A DNA stretch of 64,000 nucleotides from Bryum argenteum (Eukaryota > Streptophyta > Bryopsida > Bryales > Bryaceae): contig CM073327.1 of the NCBI GenBank assembly GCA_037043015.1, positions 4,818,727 to 4,882,726 of the forward strand, written 5' to 3'. The notes beneath the pieces are model-generated. The model saw nothing but the letters and a program-made list of their open reading frames with translations, had not been told where the DNA came from and did not search any database. This document shows, in pieces, positions 11,203 through 22,737 of this stretch (positions are counted from its first letter, which is position 1; each line of letters opens with the position of its first letter). The position numbers and the translations under genes are program-made.

Positions 11203-13672
11203 ATGGAGATGGCTGCTGCGAGGTGGGTTAAGGTTGCAGTAGTACTACTAGTACTGGTGGCTATGGCGGCGGTGGCTGTGGAGGGCAAAGTGGTGGAGGA
11301 GACGATGGTGGTGGGTTTCCTTAGAGCGGCGCCTGATTGCTTCGAGAAGACCATCTTTGGTATCAATGGCAGCTACCCTGGTCCCACGATTCGTGCGCAG
11401 CAGGGCGATACGCTCAAGATCACGTTCATCAATCATCTCCCCACTGAGGGAATCACCATGCACTGGCACGGAATCCGCCAGGTTAGCCTTCACTCATTCC
11501 AGTACTAAGAAGGAGACGAAGTCCACAGTGGTAATAGTAAATAGTAAGTGGTCAGAATTCATGCTCTGTATAATGATGCTGCTTAAATTATTCAGCTCAA
11601 ATCTGTTATAGACTCATCTTATTTACTCAAAATGATGCAATAGTACGATTTTGAGCTCGTACTTTCGAGTAGGATATTCCACTGGATTGTTGAGAGCTAG
11701 ACAGAACTTCAAACCTGAAGTGCCTACTCGGCTCTGCTTCGACATTCCATAGAAAATGGCCACGAATGTGATTGCTGATGTGCATTCGGTGTGCAGTTAA
11801 ACAGCTCGTGGGCGGACGGAACAGCGCAGGTCTCGCAATGCCCCATTCTTCCAGGCGAGAGCTTCACGTACGAGTTCATCGTCGACAGAGTAAGCACCCA
11901 AGCCATCGATCGAACTACCGATTGTCTGTAGCTTGATCGAATAGTTTACTGCAAACTGTAGAAAGCGTTCAGGATCAATCCGTCGAACTAACGATTCTCT
12001 ACATAGCAAATGGCTGACAGTGGGTTGTGAAATGCGCAGCCGGGGACGTACTTCTACCATGGCCACTTCGGGACGCAGCGCGCGGCGGGATTCTACGGCG
12101 GGCTCATAGTGGACCTGCAAAGTGGATGGATCGAACCCTACTACTACGACGCGGGCGCGGAGCACATGATCATCGTGAACGACTGGTGGCACAAGCCCAT
12201 CATGGACCAAGAAGAAGGCTTGGAAGCCATCCCCTTCAACTTCGTCGGGGATCCGCAGTCCGTGCTCATCGAAGGTCGCGGCAGATACGACTGCAGCGCC
12301 ACCAACCCAGTGACCAACGCCAGTGTCCCCGAATACAAACCCGTCAGCCTTAAATGCAACAACACCGACCCCCGCTGCGCTCCGCATGTCTGGAAAGTGG
12401 AGCGCGGCAAAACCTACCGCCTCCGCCTCGCCTCTGTCGCCTCCCTCTCCTCTCTCAACTTCAAAATCGAGGTAAAGGCTCTTACCGATCTAGCAACCAT
12501 AGATTGTCGGTATCGATCCTTGGACTGATCGATTCTTGGTTTTCTGTCAGGGGCACAATATGACGGTGGTGGAAGCGGATGGACACAATGTCGAGCCATT
12601 CACAGTCGACAACCTGGATTTATACTCCGGAGAGACGTACTCTGTGCTTGTGCACGCCAATCAGCCGCTCGATAACTACCACTTGGGTTTGAATGTGCGT
12701 GGTCGCACTGACAAAAACACCCCCACTGGACTCGGAATTCTGAACTACAACGGTGCGCCTGCTGTGCAACCGATGACACCGCCACCGAAAGGACCCGTCT
12801 ACAAAGACTTCAACGCGAGCATAGCGCAAGCGAGGATGTACAAGGCCATGATCAACAACACAGACCCCACTAGCCACCCTTTCGACGAAAAGAAGTACAA
12901 TGTCACTCGCAGGATCACCATGCTGAACACCCAAAACACGTACAAAGGTAACACCACTCTCAAGTCCACCATCTTCCCTGCTCACTTTCTCCTCCAAATT
13001 CCACCCTCTTTCTTTTCACAAACTGCCGCCATTTCCACGATAAACATGTTCGTTTGCTCGATACTGAGCAGCCAGCCACGATTATGTGTGTCAGGGCACA
13101 CGAAATGGTCTATCAACAACGTGTCGTACGTGCCACTACAAACGCCGCTGCTGGCAGCACTGGTGTACAACATCAGCAATTCATACGACACGACACCGCC
13201 ACCAGAGAACTACGCAGCGGGGTACGACATCTTCAACCCACCCAAGTACACAGAGACCACCGTTGGCAGCGGGGTGTACATGTTCAAAACCGGCGATGTG
13301 GTGGAGCTCATCATTCAGAACGCGTGCAGCTTGAATCAGAATGACTCCGAGATTCATCCCTGGCATCTGCACGGCCACGACTTCTGGATCATGGGGTACG
13401 GCGATGGAGTGTATGATCCCGTTAATTCCCCCAAGACCTTCAATCTCGTCAATCCGCCTGCAAGGAACAATGTGGCCGTGTATCCGTTCGGGTGGACGGC
13501 CATTCGATTCAAGCTTGATAATCCTGGCGCCTGGCCGTTCCATTGTCACATCGAATGGCATTTTCACATGGGTATGGGCGTAATGTTCGCGCACGGAATC
13601 GATCAGGTGAAGAACGTCCCTGCTTCGACGCTGGGATGTGGGCTCACGAAAACGCTCTTCAAATTGCCCTAA
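11203..13672 (+). CDS. L-ascorbate oxidase-like multicopper oxidase 1
   Basis: Secreted blue-copper oxidase that oxidises ascorbate or similar substrates and reduces O2 to water in the cell wall. Exons 11203-11481, 11797-11889, 12040-12471, 12551-12947, 13095-13672 give 592 aa. The start is the first ATG; an upstream in-frame GTG at 11179 is not used. Residues 1-28 form a signal peptide with core [13 protein letters not shown]. Copper ligands, in order: HWHG (exon 1), YFYHGHFG (exon 3), [10 protein letters not shown] and [13 protein letters not shown] (exon 5). These are the four conserved clusters of three-domain oxidases, and the length is typical. The paralog at 14115-16493 faces it tail to tail. 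The last intron (12948-13094) is 147 nt, a multiple of three, and has no stop in frame. Ascorbate oxidase rather than laccase is inferred from overall resemblance, without alignment. Confidence 0.9.
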
Positions 13673-14114
13673 GTAGGGACGTTAATGTCATTCATTGTAA
13701 AATAGCAGTGGGTGCACTTTTCGGTTGAGACTGAACAACCGCAGTCATCATTTTGTCGATAGATTTATGTAGAAAGAAGTGCCCTTTTGTATGTTGCATG
13801 AATATGAAAAGGAAAATCATGAGACGATTTTCAAAAAAAGATTTGTTACAAGAGCTCCTTTCTACCTCTCTTCACCTTGTTTGTAAAGCCTACCAGTGAT
13901 GCTCAAGGAAACTATTCGTGTGTTTCGGCCCTGAACATAAATAAAGAATGAATCTGCAGATGAGAAATCTACAGCATTTGTCAGAAGAATGACATTAACG
14001 TCCCTACCTGATACTTGCACACCGGCACATGAACATGAACTTCGATGTTCAGCCGCCACATACTCTACCGACACTTCGGCCAAGCTTCGATGCTTCACAG
14101 CACTGTCTGTCTCT
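13673..14114. other. 442-bp spacer between convergent oxidase 3' ends
   Basis: Probably shared 3' UTR and terminator space. It contains a perfect 19-bp inverted repeat (TAGGGACGTTAATGTCATT) at 13674-13692 and 13988-14006. The left arm begins one base after the stop codon of gene 1. Confidence 0.7.
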
Positions 14115-16493
14115 TTAAGGCTGGAATTTGAACAAAGCTTTGGTGAGCCCGCAGCCAAGCGTGGAAGCAGGAATGCCCTTGGCCTTAACTTGATCGATTC
14201 CATGCGCGAAAATTACGCCCATACCCATATGGAAATGCCATTCGATGTGACAATGGAACGGCCAGGCACCAGGGTTATCAAGCTTGAACCGAATGGCGGT
14301 CCACCCGAACGGATACGTGGCCACATTGTTCCGTGCCGGCGGATTCTTTAGATTAAATCCAGCAGGCGACTTCACAGGATCGTACGCCCCATCGCCGTAC
14401 CCCATGATCCAAAAATCGTGCCCGTGCAAATGCCAGGGATGAATCTCCGACACATTCGCCGTCAAGCTGCACGCGTTCTGAATGATGAGCTCCACCACAT
14501 CGCCCGTCTCGAACTTGTACACCCCGCTGCCAATGTTCGTCTCTGGATACGGCGGTGGCTTGAAGACGTCGTACCCACTGGGACCGTAATCGGGTGGCGG
14601 TGCCGCATCATAGGAGCCACTGATGTTGTGCACCAGTCCTGCCAGTAGCGGTGTCTGTAATGGCGCGTACGTCACGTTGTTGATCGACCACTTCGTTTGA
14701 CCTGCACCAGTGACACCAACGTGCTCAGTATCGAACCAACACGCTGGAGGATGATAGCTACCTTTAGTTGTAACTTTCAATGGAGGATGATAGCTACCTT
14801 TGTACTTGTTTTGGGTGGTGAGCATGGTGATCCTGCGAGTGACGGCGTGCTCGTTTTGGTTGAAAGGGTGGCTAGTGGGGTCCGGGTTGTTGATCATAGC
14901 CTTGTATCGCTTGGCTTGCGCTTTGCTCGCTTCCATGTCGTTCCAGGCGGGTCCTTTCGGTGGCGGTGTCGTCGGTTGAATGACTGGCGCGTTGTTGTAG
15001 TTTAGTATTCCGAGGCCCGTGGGGGTGTTTACGTCGGTGCGGCCACGCACATTCAAACCCAAGTGGTAATTATCGAGCGGCTGATCGGCGTGCACGAGCA
15101 CAGAGTACGTCTCGCCCGAGTATAAGTCGAGGTTGTCGGTTTTGAACGGCTCGATATTGTGTCCATCTGCTTCCACCACTGTCATATTGTGGCCCTGCCC
15201 AAGACCAAGAATCGATAAGGCCAAGGATCGATACCGGCATCCTCAGAGCGTACAATTGCAAGTTTGATGCTTACCTCGATTTTGAAGTTGAGGGAGGATA
15301 GCGACGCGACACTGGCGAGTCGGAGGCGGTAGGTTTTGCCGCGCTCCACTCTCCACACATGCGGTGCGCAGCGCGCGTCTGTTTGATTGCAGCTGATGCC
15401 AAGCGGTTTGTATTCCGGCACAGTGGAGCAATTGTATCTACCACGCCCCTCTAGCAACAATGACTGCCAAATGCACGCTTTCTAATCAATAAAAGCGAAG
15501 CGAAGAACTCTAAGCTTGTTGTGGGGCTGGTGAGAAGAGAGTGACTGTTTCACCTATGATCTATCCTTATGATTTTCGAGCGAATCCATACAAGGTCCTA
15601 CTTAGTCACTGTGATTTACTTATTTCCTACTTAGTCACTGATGAGTAAGAAACGACTGGGGCACTTGAGCGGAATCTATTCTGATGAGATTGGTTACCTG
15701 AGGTTCGCCGACCCATTTGAAGGTGGTGGCTTCCAAGCCTTCTTCCTGATCAATGATCGACCTGTGCCACCAGTCATTCAAGATGATCATGTGCTCGGCG
15801 TCTTGGTCATAGTGATACGGCTCTTGCTTGTTATACGGCAGATCAACAATAAGCCCTCCGTAGAATCCCGCCGCGCGCTGCGTGCCGAAGTGGCCATGGT
15901 AGAAGTACGTCCCTGGCTGCCCGCACGTCACATCCCCACCTCAATCAGAACAAGTTCTTAACCCTTTCCAAACTCCACTAGAATCCGCAACAAGCTCGAG
16001 ACACAGAATCGATCGACAGACTCTTACTTGAACCATGCATGAACACTTACTCTGTCGACGATGAACTCGTAAGTGAAGTGCTCGCCGTGGAGGATCGGGC
16101 ACTGGGAGACTGCAGCTGTGCCATCGGCCCATGGACTCCCAATCTGCAACACACAGTCCACAATAATGTACGTCAAACTGTCGGTACTTCGAGGTTTGGG
16201 GTTTAAGGTACGCCATATCCATTCACCGAACGGACCTGACGAATGCCGTGCCAGTGCATAGTGATCCCCTCAGTGGCAAGGTGATTGACGAATGTGATCT
16301 TGAGCGTGTCGCCTTGGCGAGCACGGATCATGGGCCCGGGGTAGGAGCCATTGATGCCGATGATAGTCTTGGCGTAGCAGTCTGGCGCCGCACTGACGTA
16401 GCTCACTACTAGCGTCTCCTCCACCACCGCAGCCTCCACCATAGCCACCAGCACTGATAGTACCACAATCACCCACCACTCCGCCATCGCCAT
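14115..16493 (-). CDS. L-ascorbate oxidase-like multicopper oxidase 2
   Basis: Paralog of the oxidase at 11203-13672, on the opposite strand. Exons (5' to 3'): 16493-16236, 16143-16051, 15916-15698, 15463-15275, 15194-14798, 14701-14115; 580 aa. Signal peptide core VIVVLSVLVAMVEA. All four copper clusters are present: [35 protein letters not shown]. It has one more intron than gene 1 (15464-15697, after the GEPQ codons) and lacks about 8 residues of the NPVTNA-type loop next to that position. The last intron (14702-14797) is 96 nt, in frame and stop-free, with an internal repeat of its own donor region. The frame is intact, so it is probably functional. Product assignment is as for gene 1. 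Confidence 0.9.
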
Positions 16494-16980
16494 TCCAACA
16501 ATCACTACTGATTCCTCAGCTGAAGCTCCATTGGCAACGATATAATCCGCGCACTTCGATTAATGCTGGTACCTGAACTAGCTAGCTGGTTGATGATCCT
16601 GGGCAAATGAATGGATACCTGTGCTGCAATAATTCTCTACGCGTGATTGCGAGAGGTGAGCTAACCACAGTATGGGTGGCTCCTGGTGCGCACAGTCGGG
16701 CTGTCAGAATGCAGGTCGGTTGGATTTTCAACCTGCACATGCTCATGCCACTGTTGTGAGCTTCTGCGAAGCTTTGCAGAATTTCAATGAAGTGTTTCAA
16801 ATATTCACTGGCTATGGTCGTATCCCCATGTCGGCGTTGCGTGTGTAAGAAAGTGTACGTACTCAATGCTCTTGTAACTCCCTTTTTCTTTGGAATATGC
16901 AAGGACAGATTCTTCTTTACGTCTGGAGTCTTGGTACAACCATTATGGTCAGTTACTAATTTTTTTTTGTCAAGGAGGCA
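16494..16980. other. Upstream region of oxidase gene 2
   Basis: Promoter space of the minus-strand oxidase. A weak TATA-like ATTATAT (minus strand, about 16541-16547) lies about 50 bp upstream of the start codon. No gene seen. Confidence 0.4.
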
Positions 16981-17304
16981 TATGGTAGAGCAGCCCAAAA
17001 TGGCGCAGTGCCGAAAATGGAGCCCTAGTAATCTTCACTGTCACGTACATATAGCTTCTCCATACAACAGTACCATGTACACACTGCAAAGATTATAGGG
17101 CGTCACTTTAGGGCACCATTTTAGGAACACCTATATTTCCATCTTTAGAAATTCATTACTTACTGTAGAAGAGTCGAAAAATGATGATTCCACTTGCTCT
17201 AGTTTTCTACTAATTTTCCACATGCACAAAAATTGCTTGCACTGGCAACATTCCTGTAGATTTTCTGTGCTGAAAATTGCGCCATTATAGGACACCTTAC
17301 CATA
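16981..17304. mobile_element. MITE copy 2, TA target duplication
   Basis: 324 bp including TA on both sides, over 90% like the copy at 8949-9273 by eye. Same terminal inverted repeats (TGGTAGAGCAGCC at the left end, GGACACCTTACCA at the right). Confidence 0.85.
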
Positions 17305-18097
17305 GTATGACAAAGATTGTCATTCAGACAAGGTTTCTTCTTTTCCTGAATGTGAAGAAATTCCTAGTATTTTTCATATGAACGTAGATTAGGAGTTTTA
17401 AAAAGTAAATGAGTGCGAGGGGACTGATGTGCCTAATTTTTATCAAGGACGGGTCAAAGGGTTTCCAAGCATTAGCACATGTTTAGAATTGTCATATAGA
17501 TGGGATATAGATGGGGGTGGCTTTTAGTCTTCTACACATGTGGATTGTGAGAAGGCTTGTTGAATGACTTAGACTTTGTACGACCGCGTATTCAACTTTC
17601 ATCCTTTTTGTGTTCCATATAGTTACATGAAACATGAGAAGACTTATTGTACGGCAAGAACTTTGACCATCTGCTTCTTTGCATGTCACCTTTTTTCAAC
17701 CTTTGAATCTAAGGTCCTTACTTCTACTCATGACAAGTTCAAAGCCATGTTCCATATTCCCTTGTCAAGAATCAATTGATGACTACAAGTCGAGTTCTCC
17801 TTGAATATCATTAACATGCAAATAAAATATAAATAAGAGTCTCGCAAATACACACACTAAGTACCAAAAGTGGACACTTCAGAAAGGTGCTTGCTACCAA
17901 AAATCACAACAGTGGAGTGAAAGATTCATATCAAATTGTGGAGTGCAAAAGTAACAACATTCGTCCGAACTTTACAAAGCTATACCGTCCATGATAATGA
18001 CGGAAGCGCTGTTTCTAAAGTGGGAATTCGATCATGTAAACAAAGAGAAAGCTAAAGAACACACAACAGCACTGATCGAGAGTGCTTTCTGATGATA
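17305..18097. other. Intergenic, no gene seen
   Basis: Includes the probable 3' UTR of the minus-strand gene ending at 18098. Short open frames only. Confidence 0.5.
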
Positions 18098-19964
18098 TTA
18101 CAAATGACGGTGATGCAAGCTAGATTGAGAAAAGTCAGGAGAACGGTGACTGTCCTTGGGCTGGTGTGCTTGATGCTGGCGTGCAAAGAACTCCTGAATC
18201 TCTTGCGGCGTCATGGCTGAGCCTCCTGAACTCTGCGCCTCGTGCATCTTCGCTTGCAACTATCAATGGCATCCCCACAACAACCATGTGAGAAAACCTG
18301 TTATCATACTCATACATGGGAAAACAAGTTATACTTTTAGCAATAATGGTTCACTGAGGTGTTTCCCAGAGACTTCTCATAATCATGAATAAGGAAAATT
18401 TTAATGTATGATCCCAGAAATCATTTTTATCAACTTCATTTGAGGTCGCAAATAAGACTGGAATGGATGGTATAAGATCAAGTAATACCCCTTGGAGAAC
18501 AGCTTGTTGTTCACCCACAGGGAGTGTTCGAAGCTGCTGTAACGTACTCATTTGCTGCACAAAGGCGACAAAAGCTTAGTTGACATACACCACCTTATCT
18601 TCAGAAATACTGAAATAAAGTATCATATCAGAACAGCGAGACTAGAAGGTCTCGACTTGAGTTTTTCTGCAGTCTGAGTGCCTTTTAAACTTGCAACAGA
18701 CTGTTAGAGTTTCTAGGCTCTCACCTGTTGTTGGAATTTCTTAACCTCTTCTGTTTTGCGTGCAAATGCTTCCGGTCCCAACTCCGCCTCTTCACAGGCC
18801 ATCTCCTCTCTGAACAGTAAACGTTTAGATGATAATATCGAACAAATGAGATGAAAGTGAGTTTTCTGCAATGCTTACCGTGATACGAACTGATAGAATT
18901 GAATCATCAGATCACGATCATTCGCATACACAACGTTCACCTTTCCTAGGCAATCAATCCCGAACTTTGGATCTGCAAAACCTCATCAAATATAAATGTT
19001 AACAGAAGAGTCCATGGAATATCCACATTTGCTTTCAAAAATGGATAAACGCAGGAATCAAGAACAAAGCAAACGAAGGTCACCTACACCCATCTTGAAA
19101 AAGAGCTCCTCCTGAATTTCAGTGGTCACATTCACTGCTTCCTGCGACACCCCGATATCTTGATACGATTATGATAACAAACAACACAAATCCCATCATC
19201 GTGGATCGCTTCGATACTAAATGATTCATAAACTCTCAAAAGCCACATAAGACTAGCACATTCTTAAGATGATAGCCAGCAATCTATGGCAACAGATGAC
19301 TACTTACCTGTTTCGCTCGAACAGCATCTGCAATGCGGCGTTTCGTCTCTGCAAAAAGAAGCACAACTCAGTGATAAGAGAAACGCAACTAGGGTTTGGC
19401 AGCAAACACAAGGTATGCAATAATGAGGTTCACTTCTTTCCAAGGCTTATATTCTTTTCATTTGCGTCTCTATGACCAACATCGACGTTCATGCAAAGCC
19501 TTGCGGTAACGGGAATTGAATACATACGTTATCCTTACGACCCATACGGAATCTGAAATGGCTCTCCTTCACCTCCAATGAATTTGTGGGACATTGAAGT
19601 CATGATAACCCTATTGAGACTTTGAAGATCTTCGTGAGGTAATCAAGAAACTACTCAATAATCCACGATCTGCAGTAGATTCTTTCTGCCATCTCTTTTC
19701 TTTACAATTGCCAGTAAGCAGTAGAAAAGGCCGACTTATCGACGAGGTTGTATAGATACCAGATGAGTGTGCTCTTGCGGAGCAAATAGAACCAACAAGA
19801 GTCAATGAGAATGAGATGGGTGGCTGACCAGGTTGATCAAGGACGTCAGAGAAGTCGCGAAACAAATCGCGAAGCTGCTCTTTGGTGAGCATGCCTGTGG
19901 ATTGCAAGTCGGATTTTACTCCTCCGAACAAGCTACCGCCCCAGTTGAAGTAAGACGACGCCAT
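18098..19964 (-). CDS. Conserved protein of unknown function (211 aa)
   Basis: Seven exons with consistent phases (5' to 3'): 19964-19829, 19348-19308, 19141-19090, 18972-18879, 18809-18725, 18554-18489, 18259-18098. The joined frame is open and starts MASSYFNWGG. Mid-protein stretches such as KFGIDCLGKVNVVY and DLMIQFYQFV look strongly folded and alpha-helical. The C-terminus is polar and Gln-rich (EIQEFFARQHQ). No signal peptide, membrane span or catalytic motif is seen, so a cytosolic or nuclear protein is likely. I believe proteins of this pattern are conserved in plants but cannot name a function. Exon joins are hand-set; short exons 2 and 3 are the least certain. Confidence 0.75.
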
Positions 19965-20378
19965 TGCTGATTGCTAGCTCATTCATTCCCCAAAACACCC
20001 ATGTCAGCTACTACTACTACAATTCGCAGACAAACCCTGCGACAACAACAAGATTCGTGTAAACCTAGAATTTCACGGCACCTTTGCTTTCCAATTGTTA
20101 GATGATTGAAATGATTAGACAGGCGCAATCGTAATCGGAACCAACTTACATTCAGATCGGTGCGCGGATTTCTGTCACTCTGAGCGCTCCTTCGAACTTC
20201 TCTGCAATTGTCGGTAGCGTGCACCTCCGACGCCTATTTCCGTCGTGCAAATGCGCTCCATTTTCGAGGGTTTTATTTATTTTTTTATTTTTATTTTTTT
20301 TTTTTTAAATTTTTTTTTATAGAATAGAGGGCCGCTTCCGGTATACTCGTTCACTTTACTCACAAAACATATGCACTA
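19965..20378 (-). other. 5' region of the 18098-19964 gene
   Basis: Probable 5' UTR and promoter on the minus strand, ending in a T-rich run near 20270-20310. No separate gene supported. Confidence 0.4.
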
Positions 20379-20681
20379 CACAAGAGTTGTTGATTAGTGT
20401 CACAAATGCAAACAGTAACACTAAATGTTACACGTCACCGAAGTGTTAAAACACTAACTGTCAAACCATAACATTAAATGTGAGAGCATGCAAACTTTCT
20501 TGCAAATGGAAGAATGTCTTGAAAGTGGTGCAATTGGTAACTTGAAGAAAAGACAAGGGACATTGATTGCAATAATAGCCCAAAGTGAACACTAATCTTT
20601 AGAGAGTTGAGAAATAGTGTTCTTTACCAAAAATTACTTGTTACACTATTTTCCATGTAACACTAATTAACAACTCTTGTG
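20379..20681. mobile_element. Stowaway-like MITE with TA duplication
   Basis: Flanked by TA (20377-20378 and 20682-20683). The left end is CACAAGAGTTGTTGATTAGT and the right end, reverse-complemented, is CACAAGAGTTGTTAATTAGT: a 20-bp terminal inverted repeat with one mismatch. Interior about 260 bp with no ORF. Family differs from the 8949/16981 MITE. Confidence 0.85.
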
Positions 20682-21208
20682 TACTATAGAAGCTTCAACT
20701 TATTTTGGAAAGACACTTCTAGATATATAAGGGTTTAAAGTTTTCAAAGCATAGAGTAGTTTTTGATAGGTGGACAACTAAATCTACCTCAGAACAAGTT
20801 TACACCTCTTATATAGGGATGAATGGAGTTTGGAGGACTTTTCAAAGAAGTCTTTGTAAGAGAGATTTTTTCTTTTTTTTAAGAATGTTCTGTATAGCAT
20901 GAGCCCCCGACAAGAGGGTATTCTGCCATGGCTCCTGCGGAGTAACACACTTTCCACTTTTGGCTGCACTGGTTTGACGGAAACTTTTTGGTTTTGTTTG
21001 CCCGGTTTGACGAAATTCGTAGGATTCACTTTTATACATTCTGCAGCATTTATTTTTTGTGTTGCCCAGGATTTTTTTTGTAAGGTGAGAATTGTAGAGG
21101 GCGTTATGCCGTAATCCCCTCTCTCGAGCAGGCATCATGGGACAGGAGCTCCTTTCAAATGAACAGATCTGAAACCAGAAAGTGTGTTAAGAACACAAGA
21201 GATGTAAG
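20682..21208. other. Intergenic, no gene supported
   Basis: Open frames of 70-100 codons overlap on both strands around 20784-21138, without conserved motifs. Confidence 0.4.
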
Positions 21209-21219
21209 TATGGACCTTT

Positions 21220-21581
21220 AAAGGCACCACAAGCCTTGGCTTGGTGGTTAGGGCTTAGGCCCCCAATGAGGAGGTCATGGGTTCTATTCCCCATGCCGGC
21301 GTGGTGCTCATCACTATAGTCCACCCAACTATTGTGGGAGGTCCTTGGACCTTGTTGTGTGGGTACCTCAAAGTCCTTTGGGGGGATACTATGTCAAGTA
21401 TCTTCAAGGCACTAGTAACTAGGCTAGAAACTAGCGTAGTTATAGTGTCCACCCTCGAGAGGGGGAAGTAGTATCGTTCTAATTTCCCCTTGTCCGGTGG
21501 CCATCGAGATATTAGCATTACGAACGGACACTTCATTCACGCCGGCCCCTTAGAAAGGATCGGAGTTTCTATCTATCTATC
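21220..21581 (+). mobile_element. tRNA-derived SINE, full-length copy 3
   Basis: 362 bp flanked by the 11-bp duplication TATGGACCTTT (21209-21219 and 21582-21592). A-box-like TGGCTTGGTGG at 21237-21247 and B-box-like GGTTCTATTCC about 33 bp further on, as in tRNA promoters. It ends in a short (CTAT)n tail. The head, body, tail and duplication together are diagnostic of a SINE mobilised by LINE machinery. Truncated relatives are at 4558 and 5442. Confidence 0.9.
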
Positions 21582-21592
21582 TATGGACCTTT

Positions 21593-22737
21593 CATACAAT
21601 TTTTCTTTATTATTTTAGAAACTCATCACGACAAATTCTTGAAAAATTATCTACTAATCAATCAAGTGATATATACAAAATATTCACCAACAATAGAGCT
21701 CTTATTCCCGGTTTGTCAAAAGTGGCATGAGTGATTGGCATCTCAGAAGAATTCATTGCTAGTGTATCATCAATAACATTGGTTCAGAATGAAACAGGAA
21801 AAGGCAATCCAGCAAGGAGCAACTCCAAACAATTCAGCTTGCACCTGGGAAGTTTTAATGTATCAATTCATCATAAATGTGTGAACAAGGCATCTTTCTA
21901 CAATTACTACTCATACATGCCATATGGGTTAACCTTATTAGTACTGCCAGCAAACTTGATACACAACCCCTCTTAGAAGAGCTGCAAGTCAGTCCCTGTA
22001 TTCTCACCCTCAAATGATGATAATGAACCTATTTCTACGATCGCTCCCGGCTGTAGGAGAGATTGATCCGGACGTAAAGCCTGGAAATAGAATGCAAGAA
22101 GAAAGAAATGCAATCCTGTGCAATGGATATGTCAAGATAGTACCAAAGTGATGACGAAGGGATGGAAAGGGACTGCCTCCGTCAATGGACTCCAAGAACA
22201 GAATGACGCGGGCGATTGTCGAGAATTGTTAACGACGCTGAAGCATCTACAAGAGCAGCGCAAGAAAGACGAGGGACAGAGGAGGAAGCAATACCAGCAA
22301 TGCAAAGCTGCGCAAGAACAAGCATGCACATAAATCAACGAAAACGAACCAGTTGACTGATGATGATTCAATTAAATCTAGCTCAACAAGGAACAAGTTA
22401 TGTTCATGTGGCTGTTTCTGTGGCTTTCACAGTAAAATCATATTCTACAGACTGCTACTTGACTTTGATGGTCTCCGTAAAAAGTCTACAAAAAACACCT
22501 CTGCCCTGAGAGCAAGAGGACTGCGGCACTCAAATGCGGATAATTGATCCTCATCTTTGTGAAAGAATTGATCCTAATCTAGTGTACTTGAAATGTACAA
22601 ATGTCTGATCTACAACTGAAAAATCGAGAGTTCCTGAGGAGTAAGGAGGTGATTGCCTCCATTTGCTCTGAATATAGGTACATTTTGTGAGCTCAATGGC
22701 AACATGAAGGGAGTCGAGCCCCGGAAAAGAATGGTAA
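21593..22737. other. Downstream of GT47 gene; no firm gene
   Basis: Probably includes the 3' UTR of the minus-strand glycosyltransferase. A plus-strand frame at 22118-22333 encodes a Gln/Lys-rich, coiled-coil-like stretch (LKHLQEQRKKDEGQRR), but with no clear gene structure. Confidence 0.4.

Noticed and set aside
13181-13594. 137-aa minus-strand ORF inside oxidase 1
   Set aside because: Antisense shadow of the copper-binding exon; no independent motif.
12536-13672. Single 378-aa exon for the C-terminal half of oxidase 1
   Set aside because: The frame reads through a good GT-AG intron (12948-13094); the joined version matches the paralog and family better. Retention is listed as a finding instead.
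21237-21300. Functional tRNA gene
   Set aside because: A- and B-box-like signals are present but no cloverleaf is evident, and the sequence continues into a SINE body with tail and target duplication.
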